DNA of 64,000 nt from Casuarius casuarius (Eukaryota; Chordata; Aves; Casuariiformes; Casuariidae): positions 62,001 to 126,000 of the forward strand of contig PTFA01000160.1 of assembly GCA_003342895.1 (NCBI GenBank), given 5' to 3'. This document shows positions 36,901 through 48,937 of the stretch, one piece after another. The notes under the pieces were generated by a model that was given only the letters and a program-made list of their open reading frames with translations, was not told where the DNA came from and did not search any database. Numbering within the stretch: the stretch's first letter is position 1; every line of letters starts with the position of its first letter. Position numbers and translations under genes: made by a program.

Positions 36901-38959
36901 CTCAGCATTTTAGTGCCTAATTAAAAGAACAATTTTATGAAGTCACTGAAAATAAATACATCCCAGTTCCTGCACAAGTAGTGGTTTTAGAAGTTTCTTA
37001 TGCACCTCTTCTAACAACCCGTTACATCTCATCCTCTAACATCTCTTCTTGAACTGTGACTGACAATTCTGTTAGCCTGTAACTTCTAATAATGAATGCA
37101 GAACCTGCAGTAGCACGAGTCAGGAGAGTATAGAGTTTCCTATTTATTTGTGATCTAGAGGGATGTGAACCTTGGTCTTCAAAGGTGAAAGGTTAGAGGA
37201 TGTGTGTCTTGTTTACCTGTGCTTTTCAGAAAATGTTTTTCTTTAATCTGTTAAGCAGACACAGCATTTTGTCCCATGGCCTACAATGGAATCACTAACA
37301 ATATGCTTAATTACTACCAAACCACATATGAATGACTGATGCCAACAGACAAGAAGTGTCAAAACACAGTTTGTCAGCCCAGAGGAATTTAGCAAGATGT
37401 TTTTTTCCCTTATTTAATTAAAACATCTTTTCACAAGTGCTTTAATGTCTGCCTGATTTACAGACAGGTTCACTGATAGGATAAAATCATACTGGATGGC
37501 TTTATTAGGAATTTTAGACTAATGACTAATGTGAAACTATGTGTCTAAAAGTATGAGTGGGGAGATCCCACACTATTATTGGATTTGAAAATATGAATTT
37601 GATTCTTTTGAAGGTTATATTAAAAAAGTATAAATGTAGAGTTAATTCAACCTTTTTAACTACTGCTGACTTCTAACATTTTTGAGGCTTTTTTCTTTGC
37701 TGCAGCTATTAAATGTAGACGTTTGCATGTCATTGCATACTGCAGAAGGCATTTGCACTTACTGTTTTGTCATTGCGGCAAAACCGTTTTATATATTTAT
37801 CTACCAAGGTATATGGCCTGGTCACATCATGCTTGAGCTCATTCACAGACACAATAGGTTGGAGAAGATGCAGCAATACAGCTGGTAAACGTATTTAACA
37901 TTGAATAGTTAGTCACACTTCTGGAGTTTTAATTGAATTACCTTTGACAGTGAACAGCAAACCTGGTGGGTGATCTACTAAATTAAGCTGATGAATGGGC
38001 TCCCTAAAATCAATTAGCATATAAGGCTGTGAGCATGAACACATCCTGTTGCTCTGCAGGGACCTGAGCAGGATTGGAATGACAGCAGCAAATGTGAGAC
38101 AAAGTGAAAGCATGCATCTCCTACCGCTGCTGACCTCTGCTACCAAACATGAAAGAAAAACAGGAGTCTAACAGGAGCTGAAAGAATCTGACAGTAAATC
38201 ATCTAAGCTCTGTTTTGCAGAACTGATATAGGGTGCTTCTCAACTGCTTGATTAATGCTGGGCAGTATATTAAAAGCAAGACGTGCCAAAGTAAGAAGGC
38301 TACTGTGAAGTACCAGCTCAGGGCACCAAGCTGTAGGAAATAACATCTGGTTGCTTTTTATTTTTCAGATATTCAAGGTAGTGGGTAGCCAGTGGGATTT
38401 AGCTATCTTCTTTTATTTTGATATAGTGATAGGGTCCTGTCTGTAGCCCCAGAGAAGTGCTCAGTGCTTTGGATGGTGGTTTGTTATCTGAATAATCAAC
38501 CTATCACAAAGTACAGGCTGGAGGTTACTCTGACCTTTGCCTCATTGCAACCTGACTCCATGCACCATTCAGCTAGAGCATGTAATGAGGTACAGATGCT
38601 ATAGATAGGATAATTGAATACACAAAAAATATTTGAGGGACTTTAAGGTTGTGACAAACTGATAAAGGCAGAAAGCTCTTGGTTAGGGCTGCTATCTTCC
38701 TTTTTGGGGGGTGAGTGGAAAGAGGGGTGGAAGAGGAGCAAACAGGGTTAGCCATCATTTCACTCCCCCCCACCCCCCCCGAAGTACTGGGTGATCACTT
38801 CTACAGGAGTGAGTCTGTGCAAATGTGTGATTTATTTGATTTGACTGCTGAGCTAAATGAAGATTCAGTTTGGACTATACCAAATATGATTTTTTTTAAA
38901 ATTATTGTTATTGCTGAAATGATAAGGAAATACATTTTGAGTTTAACAAAGCCTATACT
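30921..38959. other. Gene desert, left part
   Basis: About 8 kb of AT-rich DNA downstream of CHMP1B. It has no recognisable gene. Open frames are short and carry no family motif. Minor features are purine-rich sequence near 33519-33548, an A run at 36727-36744, and a short direct repeat of ttttacttgatctt near 35749-35785. Confidence 0.6.
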
Positions 38960-39112
38960 GAAACTTCTTTGATAGCCCTTGGAGGCACTTGCATGGGAGA
39001 CTGTGATTCAAAGCCCTGCTTACCACAGGGGATTTCTTCTCCCATATCCACCTTTCCAGGCAAGTGCTCTGACTGCCATGTTATGGGATATTCTGAAGCC
39101 GATACAGGACAC
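38960..39112. repeat. Possible tRNA-derived SINE-like foldback repeat
   Basis: The left half contains ggcacttgcatgggagactg then gattcaaagccctgc, which resembles a tRNA-type B box. The right half contains ggcaagtgctctgactgcca then ttatgggatattctg, which reads as a partial reverse complement of the left. I recall similar dispersed repeats in bird, turtle and crocodile genomes but cannot name the family. No intact tRNA cloverleaf is present. Confidence 0.4.
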
Positions 39113-42100
39113 AGTGGGATTTTGTTTTCCTTGGCCACATAAAAGCACAGCAGCACCTCTTCTATTTCTTTAATCAGCATACCACAATTATTTATAAGCA
39201 AAACAGTACAGAGTTCTGGGCACATGGATTTTTTTCAATCAATTTATAATTTACTCATGTAGATTATTTGGCCTACCTGTCTATCTCTATAAAAACAGGA
39301 ACTATATATTTTGCTCAGACATGTGCTTTAATTTTTATTTAAATTGTGCTTTAATTAGTAAAAGTCCTACTACAAGCAATGAAATTACTTTTGAAGTAAA
39401 GGGTATCAGAAACTGATATTTCAGTGTTTCACCTACCTTTGGTCTTTCTACTTTCTAGTATTTTCCCTTACCTTTTCCTAAATCATACCAGATATTTCTA
39501 TTGTTTATTCAGCCCCTGGAGATGCATTTCTAATACTGTAAAAAGAAGGTAGATGTTATAAGGAATTAAGCTGAAGGTGTTAGGTGACAGATAAAATAAC
39601 TGCGGTGGAAATGTTTATAGCAAATTGAATTTCTATCAGATTTCCATTTTAAAAATCCAAGTTTGATTGTCAATGAAATAAACAAAGGCTTATTTTAAAA
39701 CTTTGCATTTTCACAAATGTAAAGTCTTAGATGAAAGGTTTGTGTGTTGTAGGTTTTTGTTTTTGTTTTGTTTTTTTATAGTGTGTGAGATTTGTTTCCA
39801 GCTCTAGGAATACACACACGATTTAATCTTTAAAGGAATCCTCCTGATTAAACTGTTAGATGCATGCAAACAAATCCAGGCATGAAGCTAAGCATTCAGA
39901 GAATACTGAAGCTCAGGCTGCAATATTTGAAACTAGTTCTGTTTCCTGCAAAACCTACAGCATTAATGGCGTAGGATGCTTTCTTTCCTTCAAACTGTGG
40001 AAGATTGCCCTGAGGTGTGGCTTCCAGGTGTGGGTGGGATTTATAATGTATGATTTTATTATCTACTCTCCCTGGATGTTCAATTCTCTGCTTATCTTTT
40101 CCTTCAGTTACTTAACGTGGTATTGGCACAGGGTCCCTGCTTTACTCACAGCAGTCTGGTAATCGTTAGTCTGACCAGGACAGAGCAGTTGAAAAAAGAT
40201 CTTTAGAATTTGTATGAAAGAAGCCAGGATGTTTCTCTTGCATTATCCTAGAAGTTATAAAGCTGAGTAAAATGCTGTCTTTTCTGTGGCTTTCTCTTCC
40301 TTTTCTTTAACCACCCTGCAAATTTCTCCAGAGGGTTTTAATTCTGTTATACAGTTTAGAGTCAGCACAATTTAAAGTTCTCAGGGTCTATGACAGTATA
40401 AAATCATACACATTTTCATTCAGGAGTTTGACACTGCGAAAATATATGTAACTTAATGTGAAATTGGGTTTCTTTATATGAGTTTTTAAAAGTTGCTCTC
40501 CAGTGCTGGCACAACCAAACCCTGAATATGAGCTTGGTTTAGGGGGGATGAATGTGAAAAAGGACAAAATGCAGCTGTGTGAGCAGCTAAAGCTCTTTTC
40601 TCCTGTACAGGTGAGAGATACTCTTCTTCCTGCTCTCTCCAGAAGTGGGGCTCCCTCCCACCCTATTCGAATAGACTGAGTGAGGTAAGAACATATCAAC
40701 AGAGCAGCAAGTTTGGTCTCATACTGGGGTGCAGGAGTGAGCCCCTGAGCCCTGCTCAGGGACCCTGCAGTGAACACAACTCTCAGGCGCACCAAGCAGT
40801 ACAGTCAGAATAGACTCCATGCAGTTTACTGCTACTAAGTAGGTGAGTTCAGATGATACTATGTCCCCAGCCAAATCTTCTTCTATTTACCCCATATTTT
40901 TCTGTGAGTTCTGGGAAATTGTTTAACATTGTTATCTTTTTCAGGGTTAGAGACATCATCTCTTCCCACAAGGTAGGCGTCACCTTCCAGCACTGATACA
41001 TTGCTCTAGGAAAGCACAAGGCCAACAGGTCTGATTTGATACTTACCAAGAGGGATCATGTATGTGCCATTAGGAGGACACAGGTCTGGCTGAATGTCAT
41101 CTTGGACAATCCCGTATCTGCATATCAGGAATATATCTTATCCCAGACTGCAATTCCTGATAGCTTCAGTCTGATCTTAATGCAGGTTTGAAACCATTTG
41201 GAAGGCTCCCATCAGTTTCAAATATGCAAAGGTTCATCTAAATCCCTGGGGGTTATGCAGCAAGAAGGTTGCAGCACCATTGCCATTGTGAATGAATCTG
41301 AGCACTGACACCACGCTGTCTTTACAGAGAAATAATTCCCAGTGGAGACTCTGGCACAGGAAATGATTTATTCTAGCCTCACACAGAGGGTACTAATCCC
41401 ATAGGAAACATTAGACTGCAATATCCCATAGCTTGTCTTGCTTTCTGAGTTTTCATAGCTGAGCTGAAAAATCTCGGGACAGGTGCTCTTGTTAGACTTT
41501 TGAGTATTTTATATCTTGCTGTAGTGGGAAGTGTCAGGAGAAGAGTATGGTGTTTGGGCCAGACCTAGAAAACCTCAGTCATGAAGATGAAAGGTAATGG
41601 GACAAGTACCATCAAACTGTTCAGGTTGGCAAGTGCTGGAGCTATGCCAGGTATGATCCCGAGTTTCATGACTGATTTGCAAATGTGGTTTTTATTTCCA
41701 CCCCCATAGGAACAACAAAAAGAGGAAGGCAAATTGTCAGCCTGTACAAATTTCCCGGGACCCTTGGACACTAGATAAAGTTCTGTTGTGAGTTTTTACA
41801 TAAACCACTTTGTGCATAATACAGTCAAACATATTTGTTATTTTAACTAGCTTGTAGCTGAGTAGCTGCTCACTGCATTTAAGAAGAACTCCTCCAACTG
41901 TGTCTAGCAGTGATTTCTGCCCTTTCCCTTTTGTCTCTTCTTTCACAGAAGGCAGTTCTTTCTTCCACAGCCCCAAGGTTTCCATTTGAAACTCTGGTGC
42001 TTATGTCCAGCTAAATTCTGTCTCTGCAATGCTAGACAATGCTGTGTTGACAGCTGCACTGCGGAGTTCAGCTTCAAACACACCCCTTTTGTGGCCCATC

Positions 42101-43069
42101 CAAGTATTTGGCTTGAAAAATGAATAAATGGGAACACAGATCCAAGCACTAGAATCAATCCCCTCAATAAGATTTCATGCATTTTTAAATGATATCTATC
42201 TTGATTTGAAAACAAAAAGCAACGAAAAGACAACAACTAAAAACCTTTCCAGTCCACAAAGTGAGAAATGTGGCTTTAATTTAGACAACTAATCGCTTCC
42301 AGCTGTACCAGCCATTAAAAACAGTTGAAGAATTACAATGTAAATAGATTAATGCAGACAAAGCAACATGTGCACTATTCCATGTCTTCTTGTTACCTAC
42401 AAAATACTTCAGCAGTGACATACTGTTAGTCTAAGCCACTTGTTAGGTTCTGTGCTAATCAGCTAAAATTAAATAAACATGACTGATAAAAATGAATGTT
42501 GTGTTTGAAAATTGATGCACCAACAGAATTTACTCCAGGAGATAATTACAGATGATTAAGTAACAAAGAAATAATTCCTACAGCAAAAGGAAAAAATCCA
42601 CAGTGCAGAAAAGGGTCATTTCTTTGTGCGTCTTTCACTTCTTCTGGAGGGACAATTATAACCTACAGGAACTTCTCCTAGCAGGCAGCTGAAAGTAAAT
42701 AAAACATATAAACTGAAAGAAGCTTTCTATCCCTAAAGTATCTAGTAATACATTAAAAAAAAAAATCTGAAAAAGGCAGAAAATCAGTATTTTGCTCTTT
42801 GAAGCATATATACCTAGATTTCATCTCCAGAATCCACTGTCTTTCCATCCAAGGAATTTTTTTTAATGATTGAATCTTACTGCAACCCATAATGCTTGGA
42901 TGCCACTTCAAGTTCTTCCATTCAGGTTCAGTTGGGGGGAAGGATTAACTCTCTGATAAAAGTTCAGAGATGCTTATGATTTATATGAAGGTGATTTGGC
43001 TTTGTTGCTGTTATTTTGCATATCATAGAAAGCTGCTTGGATGGGACCTTGGGGTGAGCACCCTGTTGG
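39113..43069. other. Gene desert, central part
   Basis: About 4 kb with no gene recognised. Short open frames such as 40388-40795 (minus) have no family motif. Confidence 0.6.
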
Positions 43070-43435
43070 CTCCCATTTTTCTGCTGTCATTTGCCAAAAT
43101 CCTCAGGACCTTCCTGTGGCTCTGCAGTTTGCCTGCTGCTCCCTAGCCCGGAGCAGGGCAGGGGTTTATTCTGCCCCCGCAAAACCTTGCACTGCTCTTG
43201 CTGAATTTCATCAGGTTTCTCTCAGCTCCAGGTTACCAACAGCCCTTGGAGACGAACCTCTGCTGGGTGCTGCGTCAGCCTGGGTTAGTGCGGCAGGTTT
43301 GCAGAGGTGCGGTGTGCCTTGTCACCCAGGCCACTAACGAAGGTATTGAACGGTGTCGGCCCCGGTGGTGGGCTGTGTGTGTCGCTTCTTGGCCCATTGC
43401 GTTTATTCCCCTTCAAAAAAATTATGGCTAAAACA
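43070..43435 (-). mobile_element. CR1 LINE fragment (ORF2 region), minus orientation
   Basis: The sequence cttgcactgctcttgctgaa followed by tttcatcaggtttctctcag, and later taacgaaggtattgaacggt, matches, from memory, the reverse complement of CR1 ORF2 near the end of the reverse-transcriptase region. It is diverged and truncated at both ends. The left edge is uncertain and may reach tcatagaaagctgcttgg near 43023. Confidence 0.75.
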
Positions 43436-44840
43436 TTTTGACGTGATTCTGTGGGTTGTCTGTCATCATTTGTTTTCTTTATTACATTTGAAAACTAATT
43501 TGCTAAAGCTTCATAGACTTGGGTATTCAATAAATATGATATTTGCAAGCTATTCATTAAAACTTCTCCCTTTAAACTGTTAGCATCTCATGGAAATGAT
43601 CATAAGTGTACCATATAAGTGATAAATATGGTACATTTTTAAATAACAATGTTAATTAAAAAAACGGAGCCAATTTTCTTTAGCATCAGAATTATAGCAG
43701 ATTAAGGTCAGTTTTCTAAAAGTGCAAATATTCCTCAGATATTCTTTTTTAAAATATTCGTTCTTAAAGCAATTTATTGTTAATACAATAATATGGCTGA
43801 AAGCCTAGGAAAGGCTGTGTTTCCCCCAAATAAAGAATAGCTAGGTTTTTGCAATTTTTTTTCATCTCCACAAATTGTATTGGTAGTAGCTTTATCGTAA
43901 TAAAGACATCCAAATGGTTGTCAGGATGACAGAAATAAATAAATGAAAGGCATCATTTGCAAACATAGGATCTTAATTATTAGAACAAAAAGGCCCTCGT
44001 TAGTCACACGTGAACTTTATCATCACGTATAAGATGAGCTGCTCCTCCCGGGAATGGTAATAAGATACCCACCGAGCTTACAGTCCATCCATCTACGTAA
44101 ACACTCCCTCCAGATATGACATAGTGATAGCACCAAATTGATGGCAGATGCGTGGTCCAGAGCTGTGTGATCTCACCCGCTCTTTGCCTCTTTTATCAGC
44201 GACTGTTTCTCAGCGCTTGGCACACAGCGTAACAAGCCACATAAGATGTGAATAATCCTTGCCGGATTCTGCCAAGGCAGATCTCATGAGCTTATCGCAG
44301 CAGCGATAGTCAGTGCTTTGACTATTGCTCTGTACTAACTCAACACTTTGATGGGCTCCTACAAGAAAGTCCGGCAGTAAAGTGCGTGTTGCTGACATGG
44401 TTTTGATGCCAGTGCTCATGTGGAGGGGCTGTGTTTCAGGCGCACTGGGTGGGCAATGACAGAAAAGCTCTATATGCAATACAGCAGTTTTGAAGAACTT
44501 GCTGTGCAATTTTAATGAGGCAGCCATCATGTTTCACTTCTCTCCTTAATGCCTTTACAGGGTTTCCACAGGTCAGCATGTTTCAGCAGTGAGGGTATGA
44601 TGCCTGCCTATATTCTCCTGTAAGTACTTCAGGATCATTGATCTTGTATGTATGTCTACGTAAGTTAAATAGATGAATTCAGCCAAATGCAGCATATGTA
44701 ATCCCAGTGAAGCCAAAGATTTCCAGCCACTTACAGCAAGGTTGAACTTTGCTCAAGAACTTGGCTCTGCCAAAGTACTTACAGTTATGCATAGTTTACA
44801 TGCAAAAATAGAAATTATTTGCTGTACCAGGATCTTAATA
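43436..44840. other. No gene seen
   Basis: AT-rich stretch with no recognised gene or repeat. An ATTA-rich segment at 43560-43800 is unremarkable. Confidence 0.55.
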
Positions 44841-44938
44841 TCACAGAATATTTGGGGTTGGCAGGAACCTCTGGAGATCATATGGTCCAAACCCCTGCTC
44901 AGGCAGGGTCACCTAGAGCAGGTTGCCCAGGAACATGT
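44841..44938 (-). mobile_element. CR1 LINE 3'-end fragment, minus orientation
   Basis: The order tcacagaatatttggggttgg, ggaacctctggagatcat, ggtccaaacccctgctcagg and acctagagcaggttgc is the hallmark reverse complement of an avian CR1 3' end. It is about 98 bp long and 5'-truncated, and is the youngest-looking CR1 piece in the window. Confidence 0.92.
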
Positions 44939-46969
44939 ATGTGAGGAAGATAAAATATTGTACTTTCAGTATTGGATTTGTTAGTGTATTTTAAATACGT
45001 TAACTATAATAAGAAAACTCAGAAATTTCAGTAGGCACAGTATTTCAGAATAGATGCTTGTATTGCTAAGAAAACCTGTTCAGAGAGCTGAGCCCCTAAT
45101 ATGCATAGGGGGATTTTAACTGGATGCATGTTGGTGTTTGCAGGAATTTGTAAACCTGAAAGCATACCTGCTCCGAGGGGAGAAAATGTTTCTTGCTGCT
45201 CAGAGTGCAGTAGACATGAAATAGGTCATTTGTCACATATTTTACTGTGATAAATGCAATTTTTTTGTCACAAGGAGCCATATAATTAAGTGAACTCCTC
45301 AACAGATCTTAACCCAGACATTTATACACAGCTTTTTGTATATTTTCTTTAGCACATTTATGTCCTTTAGTGTATCACCAAAGCTCACACTCAAGCTGAG
45401 ATTAGCCCAAATGAAATGAAAATCACTTGGGATGGCAGGGGGGGAAGTGGAATATTATTCTTTATGCCGAACTGAAATATTAGAAGCTCACTTCTGAATT
45501 ATCCTCCGAGTTACCGAGATATAATTGAGATTAAAATTGGTCCCCTATTTTCGGTACGGCATAGGCAGTTACAAGCCTTATTCCCATTTGTGCCTGTGGA
45601 AATCCCCACCTATCATCTTAAATTCTGCCCGGTGCAGCTAGTAGTCAGCGTGTTCGGGATGAGGAATGCCTTGCTGTCTCTTTCCTTCCAAAATAATGAT
45701 AAATGACAGCTAGTAAAAATTATAGCTGACTGTTGATTTTTGCCGACCAGATGCCGGTCGTGCGAGAAGGGGGGTTTCTGCGTGGCCGCTGATTGACGCG
45801 CGGGGTCAGAATGTGGAAAGCATTTGTTGGACTCTGTCAGATCACAGCGAGCTGCTGACAGCTCGCTCTACAGTTCACTTCCTTCCTGCACCGGCCAGAT
45901 TTATGCTGCAATTCTGAAGGTGCTAATTAAACTTGGTTTCGCAGCGGAGTCATTTAGAACGTCCCGGAAGAAAAATCCCCTACAACACGTTCCTTTAAAG
46001 CTAACCTTTACTCCGTAAGCGCTATCTAGAGGATGGGTGGTTGGATTCCTGCTGAGGAGTGACTGCTTCATAATGCTTTATGAAAGCATATCGTAAAGCT
46101 TCGCTATAAAGCAAAGTCTGTGTGACTTTGTGTTCCTCAAGCCAGCGCCGTATAGCAGCAAGCAGCATTTCTCAGCAGAAGATTAGTGATCAGCTCTGGA
46201 GGTTGTTTATTGACCAGGACAGGACATATCGGGATGTGTCTGATGCAACATCAGTGTCTTGTGCTGCTTCTGGCCTGGCTAAGGAGCAGCTGTGGTAGGT
46301 GGTAGTCTTGGTTTCTTGTCCAAATGCGATTTAGAAAGTGCCAAAAGACACATAAATGCAGGGCTATGTGCACCCTTACAGAAAATCCGGAGAAGTGCAT
46401 CTCACAGAGAAGCTAGTGACGTTTTTTTCTCTGTCTTTGATGATAGTGCATGAAGGGGTCGTCTCAAAACCAGCTTCCCTGTGGCCTCTTCTGCTGGGGA
46501 TGCTGACTGCACGTGCCCCTGACTCATCCAGATGTGCTCAGACCAGCTGTGTCCTCTGCGAGCGGTTGGACGTAGCCAGCAGCTCCACCGCGTGTCCCCT
46601 CCGCTTGGGTAACTTACGGTGACAACACCCGCGTGCTGGAAAGGGCCCGTCCCTGGCGTTGGGAAGGTAAACTGGGCTTTGCAGAAACACACGGCTGTGT
46701 TAAGGGCAGTCTGGTGCTTACGGACTGTGGTGAAAGGGTCTAGAGAGCCACCCAAAATAGATACAGCTGTGTATTAACGGTGAGTGTAGCTCACTGCTCC
46801 TGTGGCGAACTCGTGTCTTTGTGGATGTTTTGCTCTTAGTAGCAGCAATTAAACAAGAAGTTAATTTAATGTTTATAGTATATAATATTAATAACTCGCA
46901 GTGGTCAAACCTGTTCATCTCCTAGTTATTTGGTGCATTAAAAAGTAAAATACTGTGATGCGCATGATG
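44939..46969. other. No gene seen
   Basis: Sequence becomes more GC-rich to the right, with a CpG cluster around 45750-45815. No gene or repeat is recognised. Confidence 0.5.
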
Positions 46970-47545
46970 TTCTGGCGAGAGCGCCGTGGGGCCGGGGCGA
47001 GCGGGGGCCGCGGGGGGGCCCAGCTTGCTACCGCGGCCGCCTCCGGCACAGGGGCTTCGGCGGACGCCCTGCTGCCGTTTTAGGAGCCGGCTCTCCCCGG
47101 CAGCCCCCGCCGGGCCCTTTCACTTCGGGTCACTCTGAGCAGCCGCGATTCGCCCCGGCCCCCCGGGCCGCGTGTCAGGAGGGCACCGCCGGCATGCGCC
47201 TTCCCCCGGCACACGTTGGCCGAGCCGTCACTTAACCTTTCGGGCCATTAATTTGTTCGCGGATTTTCGGCAGCCCTCGCGGGGGGAAGAGCGTTGCCGC
47301 GGGCCGGCGGCTCCATGTGGCTCCCATTTAAGACGACCGACATCCCCGTTTCTGAACGCTGGCGTCTGCAGGTTGCTGGAAAAACAAAGGGACCAAACGG
47401 CGGCCCGGCTCCTCCGGCTGCGCGGTTACGGGCGAGCGGGCCGGGGGCAGAGCCCTGCCTAAATCTCAATTCCAGATTGCGGCTCCCGCGAAGGGGCTGG
47501 ACGGCCCCCGGCTTCCTCGGGGCCGTGCCGTCAGTGCCGTCCTTG
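46970..47545. promoter_or_regulatory. CpG island without a recognised gene
   Basis: This block is dense in CpG and G+C, comparable with the CHMP1B promoter island, and lies in the desert about 14 kb from the end of TBX22. Overlapping open frames in several phases here are a by-product of GC richness and show no family motif. It could be a non-coding RNA promoter or a regulatory island. Confidence 0.6.
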
Positions 47546-48457
47546 CCATGGCTCTTCCAAACTGAAATTGTGCATGTAAACGCTGAAAAACACCTCCCCC
47601 CTGCCCCAATCTGCAGGTGTAAAGCATGCAAATCAGAGGAATACACCTCTCCGCTTTTCCGTGTCGTGGGAGGCAAAACCCCCCCTTGAAGGATCGATGT
47701 TGGAAGCCAAAATCAATAAACACCAACTCCAAGCCTTTATTTCAAGACCAAAGAAAAGCTGCTCTTGCTCTGGGCTTTCAACAAATCGACGTTAGCTCTC
47801 ATTTGCTCTTACTGTAAATAATTATCCTTCTCTACAGCCAGGGCACAACGATCAGTATTTTATTATCATGTCACTCCTCCTATTTGGATGGAAAGGTTCG
47901 TTAGCGCATGCTGCTCGGGATGCCGGGGAGGGGGGGACGGCACAGAGCCGGGGACAGCTCATCACTAAACTAAGAGATAATGAATATTAACAGAGGAACG
48001 AAGCGCCTTGTGGATTTACTGATTCCCCTGAGGGCTGTTAGTTATTTATTTTAATTATTTAATTATTTACGATACTTCTGTGAAGACCAAGGCAATAGCT
48101 GGAGTTCACCAGGTCCCCCAGGAGATGCTGCATCGCTTGAGCCGGCTCCGTGGGGCTGCGGCAGCGGATGCCGTGGCACTTATACCGTCTTGTAACGTCA
48201 GCGCCAAACAAAATGCTACCAACGATGCAACTTTAAAACATCAAAAAATAATATCTCCCTCCTGCTGCCCCGAGCATAAAGCTGTGCGTGTCGCATTCCC
48301 TCCGTTTTAACCCATTTCAGCGCAGTTTCTCTTGCAAAGCTCTCAGCCCGTCTCCCCGCCGGTGTCTGTCCTGCCGCCGCGCGATGAGTTTTGCCAGCTT
48401 TTCGGGGCGGGGGGAGCAGAGGGGTGGGAGCCCTGGGGGAAAAGCTGGAGGAACAGG
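47546..48457. other. Unique sequence with candidate transcription-factor motifs
   Basis: No gene is recognised. The stretch includes an octamer ATGCAAAT at 47626-47633, an E-box CAGGTG just upstream, and a forkhead-type aatcaataaacacc near 47711-47724. Motif presence alone does not show function. Confidence 0.35.
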
Positions 48458-48937
48458 AGCTGCAATTGGGATTTGGTTTGAGCATTCCTCATTCATCCAT
48501 GTGGCACAGCCTGGGCCCAAATTAGTACACCCAAACTGCTAAGAAATGGTACATATTTAGGATGCTGAATGCAGAACCGCTGCGTTATTAAAAACCGTGG
48601 CTGGCCGCTGGGCCCCGGGGAGAGGACGGCGCTGCTGCCAAATGGAAGGCAGAAGGCGGACAACACGGGCAGGGTTTTAATGCCCTTCGCAGCGGGTTAA
48701 GGAGCAGCATGGGGTTAAAATCACAAAACGCTGGCGAGCTGCTGCCCTGGGCCCCACGTGGCCCCCCCGCACACTCCTGCAAACCCCCCCCCGGCTGCCC
48801 AGCGACCAGCCGGAGCGGTTCGACATTCAGCATCCTAAATAAGTCCCCTTTCTTAGCAGTTTGGGTGTATTAATTTGGGCCCAGGCTGAGCCACACGGAT
48901 GGACCAGGGATGCTCGAAACAAATCCCGATTGCAGCT
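48458..48937. repeat. Long inverted repeat, 127-bp arms, 226-bp spacer
   Basis: The left arm is 48458-48584 and the right arm 48811-48937. The reverse complement of the right arm aligns with the left over its whole length with, by hand count, about 14 substitutions and two one-base indels (about 87% identity). The best block is cagcctgggcccaaatta plus acacccaaactgctaagaaa and then atttaggatgctgaatg. A further 14 of 15 bases match just inside the arms (48599-48613 with 48797-48811), offset by a 14-base insertion on the left. Terminal similarity to a named transposon was not recognised. Confidence 0.95.
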
